This document shows positions 26,582 through 36,500 of a DNA stretch of 42,741 nucleotides, one piece after another. Under the pieces are notes generated by a model. It was not told the origin of the DNA. It was given only the letters and a program-made list of their open reading frames with translations, and did not search any database. The DNA is from Chitinophagaceae bacterium (GTDB taxonomy: Bacteria > Bacteroidota > Bacteroidia > Chitinophagales > Chitinophagaceae), in the NCBI GenBank assembly GCA_027486835.1, contig JAIXOJ010000001.1, forward strand, positions 1 to 42,741, in the 5' to 3' direction. Position 1 is the first letter of the stretch. Each line of letters opens with the position of its first letter. A program made the position numbers and the translations under genes.

Positions 26582-28593
26582 TTTTTTATTTTTTTAAACA
26601 CAAAATGTTCCGCTTCTTTTTTCACAATCATGCCATAGAAATCTCTTAGCGATGCATAGTCTTCGGCTAAAAAGTTGGCTTTATAAAACACCAGCCTACA
26701 CTTTAATTGAACTGATGTTTTCGTTTTAAGTACGATATACTCAAACATGCCCTCATTTTCATTATACATCACCCTTACCGATTTAGGCAACTCATCAATT
26801 TCGTATCCTTTGGGCACCTCCATTTCCAAGGTATAAGTATCATCAATTTTACTTGGCATTTCTACCGGAAAAAAACGCTCCGCTGCATGAAAAGGATTAT
26901 CCCTGATGCTTGCGTTAAACATGGGATTAAAGTAAAGAATATCCTCACCCTCAAGTTTTACATTTACCATATACCGAATAACCAAAGGATCATCATAACT
27001 ATCAACCATATCGAAAGAAAAGTCTTCTATATCCATCTTTTCAGAGGAAGTTGCCACTGAATTAATAATGTCAGCCTTTTTTTCTTTAGCGAGCCTTCTT
27101 CTAAGCTGTAAAGACTCCATACTGCCAAGATTGGAAAAATAAGAGCCAGAGAGATGGTTGATTGTATCGGCAGAAATAACCATAGAGGAATATTTTCTCT
27201 CGAAAACCGAATCGGCAGACATGGGTACAAATAAGGGCTTGTCTTCATCAATCAACCTACCCGCATCGTTAAGGCATTCAGGGGCAATGATGCCAAAGCC
27301 AAGTTTGGGCTGTGAAGCATCCAGCAAATATTGCTTACCATCTATGGTTATACTTGCCACTACGTAATTGTATTCTTCTACAATAGCCGCTGAATTAAAG
27401 GAACGTCCGTTTTCGCGTGTGCTTAGTATTACTGGTTTTGCTAGGTATCCTTTATTATGCAACAACGACATTAATAGTAAATTGATGGCTGCAACATTTC
27501 CAGTTTTGGTATTGAATGTTTCTTTGATTGACTGAGATGGCCAAATGGACTCATTACCGTTGCAGGAAAAATTATCTCTAACATACTCATACATTAGTTT
27601 CACTTTCTCAACGTCTGATTTATTTTCTAGAGACACCGTTAAGGCATCATTTAACCAAGAGTGCTTTTCGTAAATGGACTTATACTCATCCTTTTTCAAA
27701 ATATCTTTAGCAGTTGCCTTCCAGTCTTTCATTATTTTCTCTATGTTGGATTCAGAATAAACAATTGCACGAAGATTAAACTCAACTTTCGTTATGAAAT
27801 TAGATGCTGTAGTAATAAATGGTTCTGATTTTAACGCTGGTGCATCTTTCATTGCCCAAATATGCACCCTGTCATTTCCAGTAAGATTATACGTGCGTGT
27901 AGCTGAGGTGGTATGCGCGTCGCTTACAGAATAAAAGGCCGATTTAAGCGAAAAACTATCCACTGAAAAAGGCTTTTGCTTTGTCGTCCGAATATAAAAG
28001 TCAAAGATGGAAGGAATACTCACTTGATACTGGCTCCACAAAACAGGGTAATAATCTTGAAACTTCCATTCTCTTAAATGACTGTAATAAGGTGATTTGA
28101 TAGTATAAGTGTATTGAATGATGCTACCCTCCTTAACATTGGTAAATGAGAAATTTCTAAAGTCATAGTAACTATTATACTTTTCCTTATAAATGTCGCT
28201 TTTGGACAGTTTAGATTCTACAATTCCGCCTCCTTCTAGATTATAAGTTGCCGCCTCAAAATCCATAAAATTCTCTTCTTCAATGGTACTCGCACCCTTA
28301 TATATGGGCACTTTTACCGTAGCCAAATCAAATGCCTTTTTATGGCGAATTAATATTCGTTTGGTTCGCTTATAAATGATGGTAAACCATCCGCTTGTAT
28401 TGCCCTCATACTCCGAACTGCCTATATCTGCTATTATAACAGCATCTGTGTTTCCATCCACAATTGTTGATTGAACTTTAAAATCTTCCGCCTTTAAAGG
28501 GAGCAGCTTTTTAATAATCCCATTTTGACCGTTTACTTCAATAATTGCAGATAATGAGAAAAGACAAGCGGCTAAGAGTACCTTTTTTATCAT
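26578..28593 (-). CDS. DUF3857 protein with transglutaminase-like fold lacking Cys/His
   Basis: A 671-aa secreted paralogue of the downstream gene. The ATG at 28593 gives a clean signal peptide (MIKKVLLAACLFSLSAI, then NGQ). A longer upstream frame reaches back to 28692, but the promoter lies inside that extension. The domain order matches the neighbour. The catalytic Cys position is Val (KTGNVAAIN, V367) and the His position is Tyr (EEYNYVVA, Y410); only the Asp remains (LLDAS, D425). It is therefore probably not a cysteine-type enzyme and may bind a ligand or partner. It is the first gene of a two-gene operon overlapping ATGA-style with its paralogue. Confidence 0.85.
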   Translation of the reverse strand: MIKKVLLAACLFSLSAIIEVNGQNGIIKKLLPLKAEDFKVQSTIVDGNTDAVIIADIGSSEYEGNTSGWFTIIYKRTKRILIRHKKAFDLATVKVPIYKGASTIEEENFMDFEAATYNLEGGGIVESKLSKSDIYKEKYNSYYDFRNFSFTNVKEGSIIQYTYTIKSPYYSHLREWKFQDYYPVLWSQYQVSIPSIFDFYIRTTKQKPFSVDSFSLKSAFYSVSDAHTTSATRTYNLTGNDRVHIWAMKDAPALKSEPFITTASNFITKVEFNLRAIVYSESNIEKIMKDWKATAKDILKKDEYKSIYEKHSWLNDALTVSLENKSDVEKVKLMYEYVRDNFSCNGNESIWPSQSIKETFNTKTGNVAAINLLLMSLLHNKGYLAKPVILSTRENGRSFNSAAIVEEYNYVVASITIDGKQYLLDASQPKLGFGIIAPECLNDAGRLIDEDKPLFVPMSADSVFERKYSSMVISADTINHLSGSYFSNLGSMESLQLRRRLAKEKKADIINSVATSSEKMDIEDFSFDMVDSYDDPLVIRYMVNVKLEGEDILYFNPMFNASIRDNPFHAAERFFPVEMPSKIDDTYTLEMEVPKGYEIDELPKSVRVMYNENEGMFEYIVLKTKTSVQLKCRLVFYKANFLAEDYASLRDFYGMIVKKEAEHFVFKKIKK

Positions 28594-28622
28594 ATAGATT
28601 GTTGTTGACGTAAGAAAGTTCT

Positions 28623-28653
28623 CAAATATATAAGGCGAGTAGAAAACACCAAA
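28623..28653 (-). promoter_or_regulatory. Promoter of the DUF3857 operon
   Basis: Read leftward, a TTTG -33 element (28650-28653), a 19-nt spacer and TATATTTG (28623-28630) match the Bacteroidota consensus. The -7 box is 29 nt before the ATG. It is the best-spaced promoter in the window and supports the start at 28593. Confidence 0.65.
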
Positions 28654-28864
28654 ATAATTTTGAATAAAAAACAGCATTTTGATGAATGACAACTGTTTTT
28701 CAGAAAAAAATATTGCAAAAACAGTATAATTTAAAGTATCTCAATTTGGGGTATCTTTCAAAATAACATATCTACACAAGAACAACATTCCCCTCCTTCT
28801 TTGCCATAGAAATCAATAACCATTGGAAAAAAGCAACGAATGATTGATAGCAATCTTTGCTTAG

Positions 28865-29035
28865 TTAACTTGTTTTGGTTGATAACGCTAAGTACACGAA
28901 TGTGCAGAATATTGAGGCTGTTGGTAATGGCAGACCAATAAACACCACTGCTTTATTCAGCAAGGGTTTGTTGGCTAGGTATTCATATCTGAAGGCATTT
29001 CCGGCAGGAATCCAACCTCCTTTTATCTGCACCCA
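28865..29035. other. Gene-poor interval with a possible leftward remnant
   Basis: Leftward, a 57-codon open stretch without a start reads GGWIPAGNAFRYEYLANKPL and continues LNKAVVFIGLPLP to a TAA at 28865. A rightward frame from a TTG codon (28875-29069) overlaps it. Neither is recognised. The sequence may be a decayed or repeated intergenic element. The rest of the gap between the DUF3857 operon and the PAS gene shows nothing else apart from the terminator. Confidence 0.25.
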
Positions 29036-29075
29036 CAAAAAAAAAGGGCTGCTAACCCCACACGATTAGCAGCCC
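29036..29075 (-). terminator. Terminator of the PAS sensor gene
   Basis: A GC-rich 10-bp perfect stem (GGGCTGCTAA, 29046-29055, with TTAGCAGCCC, 29066-29075) has a 10-nt loop, followed leftward by nine T residues. It lies 26 nt after the stop. Confidence 0.93.
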
Positions 29076-29101
29076 AATAAAGCAATAAGGAAACCTATAT
29101 T

Positions 29102-31609
29102 TTACAATTGATCCGTCTTAGCCACAATCTCCCGCACTACTTTGTCCAGCTCTTTTGCTGAATCGGACAAATGAGCAAGTAGTTCTTTATTGTTTTTTTT
29201 GCCGTCGGGATGATTTTCCATAAGGTCAATCAATCCCATCATTCGGGCTAGTGGGGCGCGCACAATGTGCGACTGCGTCCAAGCTATTTCCATCAGCTTT
29301 TTGTTTTGTGTTTCCACCTCTTGCAAGTGCTTGCGCAGTTGGGTAACATCGCGCTGGATGGCTATCCAATGGGTGGTATTACCTTTTACATTAACCACCG
29401 GTGCTACCGCAATATTTACCCAAAAAGGTTCCCCAGATTTTTTATAGTTGATAAATTCCACTTGGCAGGGCTGCATGTTAAGAAAAGCTGCTTCTAGTTT
29501 TTCTATCTGCGCTATATCCGTTTCCTCGCCCCTTAGTTTTTCAGGAATATTGTCGATTAATTCATCTGCGCTGTAGCCTGTCATTTTAAAAAATGCTGGG
29601 TTTGCAAAAATTACTTTCTGTTTTTTGGGAGTTTCTGGTCGCACTTCAGAAATAACCACGCCCTCTGTGGAATGATAAATTGCCGATTCGAACAATTTTA
29701 GTTTGGTCTGTTCCTCCATCAGTTGGGTTATTTCCTCTAAATATCCATACCAAACGGTGCTATTATCGGGCTGTAGTTCTGGATGCGCCACCGCTTTTAG
29801 CCATTTGATGCTACCGTCTGGTTGCACAATGCGATACTCCTGTTTCCAAACAGACAGCATTTGCTTACTGAGCATAGCAGTAGCCCACATTTTGTCCACA
29901 TCGTCTGGATGAACTGCATCAAAAGCCCTAGCTGCATTTGCCTGCAATTGTTCCACGGTGGTGTCTGGCAATAACTCTGTAATAAACTTACTAATGAAGG
30001 GGAAAGACACCTGCCCATCATCGTCTATCCTCAATTCATAAATAGCGGCAGATACCTTGTCAGTAAGCTTTTGCAACCGCTGGTGGCTCTGAACCATGGC
30101 CTTTTCTGCATTTACCTGCTCGGTAATATCATGCATGGAACCAATGAGCCTAATACAATTACCCTCCGCATCGTACACGGGTGTAACACTCATTTCGGTA
30201 ATCACCAGGCCAATGGGGTAAACAATCGTTTCTTGCCACCGCACAATTTTATGCTGGTCAATGGCTTCGTTTAGTTTAATGATGGCATTTGCCAAGGCAG
30301 GTTGTGGTAAAATATCTTGCAATTTGCTACTAATAACTTCCGATATTTTAATACCAGTAATCTCAAAAAACATTTTATTAACCAACGAAAACCTAAACTC
30401 ATTTTTGTCTTCAACTTCTAGCACAAAAATGGTGTCGTTCACCGTGTCAAAGATGGAAGAGAGCAGTTGTTCTCGCTCAATCCTTGCTTTTTCGTACTCT
30501 TTTTTCTTGGTAATGTTTCGGGCAATAATGATGGACTTGGTGTGGTTTCCTTGCTCATCGAAAATGTTGGTTACTGAATCTTCCCGCCACACATAGTGTC
30601 CTTCTTTGTGCTTTACTTGATACTCATAATGCATTGCAGGGTGCTTTTCATTCAATCCCGTGAGAATGGTTTGTTTTATGCGGTCCAAATCGTCGGGATG
30701 TACCAGGCTAAAAGCACTTTCCAAATCCCTTTTCTCCGTAATGCTTTTATCATAACCCAGAATTTTTTGGTAAGCAGGTGAGGAGTAAGAAAAAAATCCA
30801 TTTTCAAACACAATAATGCCATCAGTAGTATTTTCTGCAATAAAGCGGAACATCGATTCGCTTTCCGCCAATTTTACCTTTTGTTCCTCTTCTTTGGCCA
30901 TGTTTTGCTGTAAGGCTAAATTCTGCTCTTGCAACTGTTTGTTTTGCTGGGTCAGTTCTTTATACAATACATTGTTATGCCTCAATATGGGTATAAAAAC
31001 AAAAAATGCCTCTACCATCAGTAACATAATGCCAGCACAAAAACATCTAAAACCAATGGTATTTATTTCTACCAACTTTTCTTGGCTTCTTTGCTCGTAT
31101 CGGTTTACGATGGTTTCCATCTGAGGCAGAAAAAGGGCTTGTTGTTCTATTAGGCTGTCTAATAATGACCTTACTACCATTTTTGTGGTATCACTACCCA
31201 CCATATCATCCTCTGCTGCAAGCTGATTTGATAATCGAATGATAGCGAGAAATGATGGCTGTATGGCTTGGTACAGGCTGTCTATTTCTGGAGTGTTCTC
31301 TGCAAAGTCAGTATGTTTATTTTTCTCTACATTAACCAACCGAAGCTGTGCCTCTTGCCATAACCTAATATCTACCTGCAATTGGTTTTTCAGATACATA
31401 TTATTACTTGAACCAAAGGCGGCATACCGCAAACATTGCTGTGTAATGCGCTGCGAAAGCATTCGTTGCCTTCCAGCCATGTTTATGGTTTTAGCATCTT
31501 TCTCCTTTCGCACCACAGCATTGTGGATTAAATAGTAACTGATTAAAAAAACAGAAACAATCGATAAAAAGGCAAAAGCATAAACAAGCTTCAAATATTT
31601 TTTGTGCAT
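29102..31609 (-). CDS. Membrane PAS sensor ending in a DHp-like domain without ATPase
   Basis: An 835-aa sensor. Transmembrane segment 1 is about 7-28. A periplasmic helical domain opens with NMAGRQRMLSQRITQ (43-57), the type IV pili/PilJ-like sensor motif. Transmembrane segment 2 is about 184-206. A Gln-rich coiled coil (215-250) leads into four PAS domains (about 250-375, 385-500, 515-635, 640-760). The C-terminus is a dimerisation/phosphoacceptor-like helix pair, SHIVRAPLARMMGL, with candidate H781. The chain stops at 835 with no HATPase domain. It may be trans-phosphorylated or signal through another kinase. A strong terminator directly after the stop argues against loss by a simple frameshift. 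Confidence 0.85.
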   Translation of the reverse strand: MHKKYLKLVYAFAFLSIVSVFLISYYLIHNAVVRKEKDAKTINMAGRQRMLSQRITQQCLRYAAFGSSNNMYLKNQLQVDIRLWQEAQLRLVNVEKNKHTDFAENTPEIDSLYQAIQPSFLAIIRLSNQLAAEDDMVGSDTTKMVVRSLLDSLIEQQALFLPQMETIVNRYEQRSQEKLVEINTIGFRCFCAGIMLLMVEAFFVFIPILRHNNVLYKELTQQNKQLQEQNLALQQNMAKEEEQKVKLAESESMFRFIAENTTDGIIVFENGFFSYSSPAYQKILGYDKSITEKRDLESAFSLVHPDDLDRIKQTILTGLNEKHPAMHYEYQVKHKEGHYVWREDSVTNIFDEQGNHTKSIIIARNITKKKEYEKARIEREQLLSSIFDTVNDTIFVLEVEDKNEFRFSLVNKMFFEITGIKISEVISSKLQDILPQPALANAIIKLNEAIDQHKIVRWQETIVYPIGLVITEMSVTPVYDAEGNCIRLIGSMHDITEQVNAEKAMVQSHQRLQKLTDKVSAAIYELRIDDDGQVSFPFISKFITELLPDTTVEQLQANAARAFDAVHPDDVDKMWATAMLSKQMLSVWKQEYRIVQPDGSIKWLKAVAHPELQPDNSTVWYGYLEEITQLMEEQTKLKLFESAIYHSTEGVVISEVRPETPKKQKVIFANPAFFKMTGYSADELIDNIPEKLRGEETDIAQIEKLEAAFLNMQPCQVEFINYKKSGEPFWVNIAVAPVVNVKGNTTHWIAIQRDVTQLRKHLQEVETQNKKLMEIAWTQSHIVRAPLARMMGLIDLMENHPDGKKNNKELLAHLSDSAKELDKVVREIVAKTDQL

Positions 31610-31864
31610 ATCCTAAAAACTCAACCGAGCATGTTTATGGGGTAAAATAATTGTATTAAGAGCTAGGAAGCAATTAAAGTACACAGCACTTAGCAATTCC
31701 GTTAACAAAAAATTTACAAGAACGCACTGTAACCTATTGTTTCAAGCTCCGTTTAGATGATGTGTGTTTAATTTTTTGGCCAAAAGAAAACAAACAACCG
31801 CAGCAATGTGAAAGCTGCAAAACTTCTACTTTTTAATTACTAAACTTTTTTAAATTTTATTACC

Positions 31865-32368
31865 ATGTTATCAAATAAATTTAGCTTAACCAGCACACCT
31901 TTTATCAGCTTTTCTAAATCAATAATCGTAGCAGCCCTGCTGTTTTCCTTCTTTTTTACCTCAGTTGCCTTTGCAAAACCTTACAGAACTCCCGTAAATA
32001 ACAAAGCCATGCTCCATTTTAGTGAGAACTATAAAGAGGCAAACAAAGTAATTTGGAAAACAACCAGCCAATTTACCAAAGCCAGCTTTATAATGGACGG
32101 ATACAAAATGGACGTATTCTATAGCAATATCGATGGGGGCTTAATTGCTACAAGTAAAAGCATCCAGTTATCAGAACTTCCCGAAAATATAGTATCGAGC
32201 TTAAAGAAACAATACAGTGGTGATAAGTTTACGTTTACCGAGTGCTATGAGTACATCAATAGTGACGAAGAAGTGAATTACTACGTTGTAGTAAACAATC
32301 AACAACACAAAAAAATTGTAGAAATAAACGACAAGGGCGAAATGTCCGTTTTCAAAGTGTTACAATAA
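31865..32368 (+). CDS. Secreted PepSY-like protein
   Basis: A 167-aa protein with a long N-terminal signal segment (hydrophobic core about 22-39, cleavage near VAFAKP). The mature part follows the pattern of PepSY-like (DUF2874-type) domains: HFSENYKEANKVIWKT, then FIMDGYKMDVFYSN, GLIATSKSIQLSELPENI and YYVVVNN. Such proteins are periplasmic, and their function is mostly unknown. It is a single gene divergent from the PAS sensor, which starts about 255 nt away; shared regulation is possible but not shown. Confidence 0.7.
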   Translation: MLSNKFSLTSTPFISFSKSIIVAALLFSFFFTSVAFAKPYRTPVNNKAMLHFSENYKEANKVIWKTTSQFTKASFIMDGYKMDVFYSNIDGGLIATSKSIQLSELPENIVSSLKKQYSGDKFTFTECYEYINSDEEVNYYVVVNNQQHKKIVEINDKGEMSVFKVLQ

Positions 32369-32416
32369 TAGGAGAGGGGCGAGCATTTTCCGCTCATTAA
32401 ATTCAAATTCTACATT

Positions 32417-32479
32417 AGTTAACGCATAAAAAAAGCTGGGTCTTCGCAATGAAGACCCAGCTTTTTTTATGCGTTAACT
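32417..32479. terminator. Bidirectional terminator, 29-bp perfect inverted repeat
   Basis: Twenty-nine base pairs without mismatch flank a 5-nt loop (32446-32450). The central GC-rich part (AGCTGGGTCTTC) is bordered by A7/T7 tracts, so it terminates in both directions. Its right edge touches the stop codon of the leftward transketolase subunit. The outer arms (GTTAACGCAT) extend beyond what termination needs. Confidence 0.93.
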
Positions 32480-33441
32480 TATTTTCTTGCCAACACTCTT
32501 TCCACTGCCGCCACCACATCAGGTGTATCTAGGCCATATTTAGCCAAAAGCTGCTTAGGTGTACCGCTTTCGCCAAAAGTATCGTTGGTGCCCACATACT
32601 CGATTGGTATTGGGAAATTTTTAGCGGCTACTTGGGCTATACTGTCGCCCAATCCTCCTAAAATATTATGCTCTTCGCAGGTAACTGCACATTTTGTTTT
32701 CTTAATAGAATTGATAATTGCCTCTGTATCAAGTGGTTTGATGGTGTGCATATTAATTAACTCAACACTTATTCCTCTCTCTTCCAAAATTTTACCTGCT
32801 TCAATTGCTTTCCACACCAAGTGGCCGCAAGCAAAAATGGTTACGTCTGTACCCTCAGCTAATTGCTGAGCTTTACCAATTACAAAATCACTACCATCTT
32901 CCTTGGTAAAATTGGGCCATTTTGGTCTTCCAAAACGCAAATAAACAGGCCCTTCGTAGTTAGCAATGGCTTTAGTAGCTATTTTGGTTTGGTTAAAATC
33001 GCAAGGAACAATTACCGTCATTCCTGGTAGCATTTTCATCATGCCTATATCTTCCAATATTTGGTGTGTTGCACCATCTTCACCTAGGGTAAGACCAGCG
33101 TGTGAAGCGCAAATTTTTACGTTTTTATTGCTGTAAGCAACACTCTGGCGTATTTGGTCATAAACACGCCCAGTGCTAAAATTAGCAAACGTGGTAGTGT
33201 AAGGAATTTTTCCACCAATGGTTAACCCTGCGGCTACCCCAATCATATTGGCTTCGGCAATACCGCACTGTACAAAACGTTCTGGTATTTCTTTAATAAA
33301 TGGTCCTAACTTGAAAGAACCTGCCAAATCTGCGGTTAACACCACCACATTTGGGTTTTCTTTTCCTATCTCATATATACCCTCACCAAAACCGCCACGG
33401 GTTTCTTTTTCATTGAGCACCTGAATGTCTGATACTTTCAT
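32479..33441 (-). CDS. Transketolase, C-terminal subunit of a split enzyme
   Basis: Carries the pyrimidine-binding and C-terminal domains of transketolase (pentose phosphate pathway, two-carbon ketol transfer with thiamine diphosphate). The catalytic Glu is E63 (CGIAEANMIGVAAG); ASHAGLTLGEDGATHQ and YLRFGRP are further family segments. At 320 aa it is the usual C-half. The N-terminal half, which holds the diphosphate/metal-binding motif, is not adjacent: upstream lies an unrelated deacetylase-glycosyltransferase and downstream a terminator. The two halves are normally neighbours, so the partner should be encoded elsewhere. A related dehydrogenase E1-beta assignment is less likely given the GLTLGEDGATHQ motif. 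Confidence 0.9.
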   Translation of the reverse strand: MKVSDIQVLNEKETRGGFGEGIYEIGKENPNVVVLTADLAGSFKLGPFIKEIPERFVQCGIAEANMIGVAAGLTIGGKIPYTTTFANFSTGRVYDQIRQSVAYSNKNVKICASHAGLTLGEDGATHQILEDIGMMKMLPGMTVIVPCDFNQTKIATKAIANYEGPVYLRFGRPKWPNFTKEDGSDFVIGKAQQLAEGTDVTIFACGHLVWKAIEAGKILEERGISVELINMHTIKPLDTEAIINSIKKTKCAVTCEEHNILGGLGDSIAQVAAKNFPIPIEYVGTNDTFGESGTPKQLLAKYGLDTPDVVAAVERVLARK

Positions 33442-33573
33442 TAGTATAAAATATTATTTACGTTTTATAATTGTTGGCAAAGTAACGGTTTTAATAGTGT
33501 TTAAAAGTCTCTTATTGTGGTTTTAAAGGGTAATAAACCTGTTAGAATACTAAAAACGGGTCTTTTCCTACTT

Positions 33574-36500
33574 TTATGCCGGTAACGTTTGTTCGTCCTT
33601 TACATTCCCAGTACGTTTAAGTACCCCCCAATGCTGCAATTCTCCCTTCAAAGCCCGCTTCATTGACTTATACAAAACATAGAGCATCAACCATCTATAA
33701 ATAATTCTTTGGGGTATCAACCAAACCAATTTTGCTAGCTTTTCTTTTTCAAACAAGAATGAAATGGCGGCAATAGTTGTATCTACCAAGGTAAATAATA
33801 GATAATACCATAGAATTTTCCCAGCATTGTCCGTAAATAATCCAAATATCATTAATACATCTGCAATGGGTGAAAAGAAGGGTACTATATACTTGAATAT
33901 TAAAATATCTGGCAAGGCTATCCAACCTAATGATTTGGGATGATTGCTAAATAATCCATCTCGGTGTTTCCAAAAAGTTTGCATTACTCCAAAACTCCAG
34001 CGGTAGCGCTGCTTTAAAAACTGTTTAATGGATTCTGGTGCTTCGGTAAAGGCAAGGGCTTTAGGTTCGTTGGTTACTAGATAGTCAGCCCGTAAAATTC
34101 TAATGGTTAAATCGCAATCTTCTGCAAGGGTATCTATGGTAAATCCACCGGCTTGTTGTATGGCTAATCTTTTAAAAGCCCCAATGGCACCAGGTACCAC
34201 CGTTATTGCATTAGCATAAGCAAATCCTTTTCTATCAAAATTTTGACTGGTTATGTATTCTATACTCTGCCATTTGGTAAGCATATTCACTTCATTGCCC
34301 ACTTTTACCACGCCTGCCACTGCGCCCACTTCTTTACTGCCAGCTTCTAAGGTCTGCATCAGAAAATGTTTCATCATTAGGCTTACGGCATTGGGCGCCA
34401 ATTTGGTATCTGCATCAATACAAACTACATAAGGGGCATTGGTTTGTTCTATACCAAAATTTAATGCTGAAGCCTTACCACCATTAGGCTTTGTAAATGT
34501 TTTAATAATAGGATGTTGCTTAAATTCTTGACTAACTATGTTCCAAGTACTGTCTTTACTACCATCATCTATAAAAATGATATTGAAATTGGGATAATCA
34601 CATTTCAAGAGGTTATTGAGCGAGCTTATGGCATTCACTTCTTCATTATAAGCAGGTACAATGATGGAAACGAGCGGATAACTATCTACTAATTCGTTGT
34701 AATGAATCTCTTGTTCTTTTCTTCTCTGCAAGAAAGACAACACCCCCAATATAAGTAAGCGTATTGCACTCATTACCATAAATACCAAGAAAAGAGAAAA
34801 GAAGAAATGACTACCTATGTACAGCAATTCGGCCCAGAAATAATTTACCTGTAGTTTGAAGTAATCTTTACTATCCACAAAAGGCATCATTTCGTCTCTT
34901 TTTTTTCCTAAAAGTTCGGCTACGGTAGCAAACTTGTATCCTTTAGCATGGAAATAACGAATAATCTTACCAGTAGCAAGTACCGTTTCACTTCTGTCGC
35001 CACCGCCATCGTGGAGTAAAATAATATTGGTGCTGTCACCTTTAGATAGGTGTTCATTGTATTCCCGCACCACTCGGTTAAAGATGGTATCTGCATTAAA
35101 ATTATTTATTTCTCCCTTTTGCCAGTCTTCGGGGTCAAGACTCTCGCCAATGGTGATGTAATTTCTTGTTCTACTCAATGCAACGGGTACTAATTCCTCG
35201 TTTTTTTCAGGTTCACTATCTGCATTAAATGGTGCACGGAACATAATCATGCTACGCCCGGTTAAGCATTCAATCAATAGCTTAGTAGCATCCATTTCCA
35301 GTAAGGCGCGTTCCTTACTCACTTTGCTCATATCAGGATGGGTAAACGTGTGGTTACCCAGTTCGTGACCTTCCCTCAAAATTCTTTTTATTAAAGGAAT
35401 ATTGTTTTCCGACTCTATTCCTACAACGAAAAAACTGGCATGTACGCCATAATATTTAAGGGTATCCAATATTTGCTTGGTGTATTTTGGATCTGGGCCA
35501 TCGTCGTAGGTTAAGATTAATAGGGGTTTAGATGTTTTGCCATATTTCCTCACCACATAGGAGGAAGGCAGCACTTGATACTGCTCTTCGCTAATCAACA
35601 TACTTTCCTTGTCTATTTCGGTGCTAATTTTTCCATCACTGGGCGAGGCTAATACGTCAAGAATTTCCCCTTCGCCAATATAATCCACTGCATTGCTACC
35701 AGAAACACGGCTGAATTCCTCGAAATTAAATTTTTCGAGTGCCTTTCTATTCATCGGTTTCTGATAAAATTCCCATAACCTACTATCCTCAGAACCCAAT
35801 CTAAACAAGGCAGTACCCGCTAATCCATACTCAGTAGCAAACCTTAGAACATTAAAATTGGTGGCTGCATCTACAAAATGAACGGTATGCAGTACTTCTT
35901 TTTCATCAAAATACTGATAGTGTAGGTTGTAACTATCATTATCAAAGTCCACAACCGCATCACTTTCTCTTGCCGTTACTAGAGATTGCTGATAGGTAAG
36001 CACTTCGGCACTGTCCGTTTTACTGTTCCAATCATAACCATGAGCGGCAAGGCTTAAAATAATTTTATTAAGCGGAACTTTTTTGGCCAATTCATCTACG
36101 GTAGATTCAATCCATTTTTGACCACAAACTGGCCCAGGTTTGGTTTGGTCATTATGTTCATCAAAAGCTTGTAGGAATAAAAAGTCATTACTATTGGAAA
36201 TTCCTTTGTAGTCTAGGTGTTCACTAAAGGGGGATATATTTTCAGTAACTAGTAATTGCCTAGCATGCAACTGCTTATACAGTGATTCTTTAAATAATTT
36301 TATAAACGATGGCTTTACTTTTATTTCACTTAGGTCAATATTGATTCCAATAAACTTATACTTTTCTAATCGTTTGATAATATCCGCAATCAAGCGTTCG
36401 CGCTTATTGGCATCTACTAATACACGGGTCAATGCTGCTTCATTTGGCTTTCCACCAATATTGTTAGACAATACGGGTAAAATCTTTACCCTTCCAGCCT

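Noticed and set aside
28594-28692. N-terminal extension of the first DUF3857 protein
   Set aside because: The extension covers a consensus promoter and would bury a clean signal peptide that starts at 28593.
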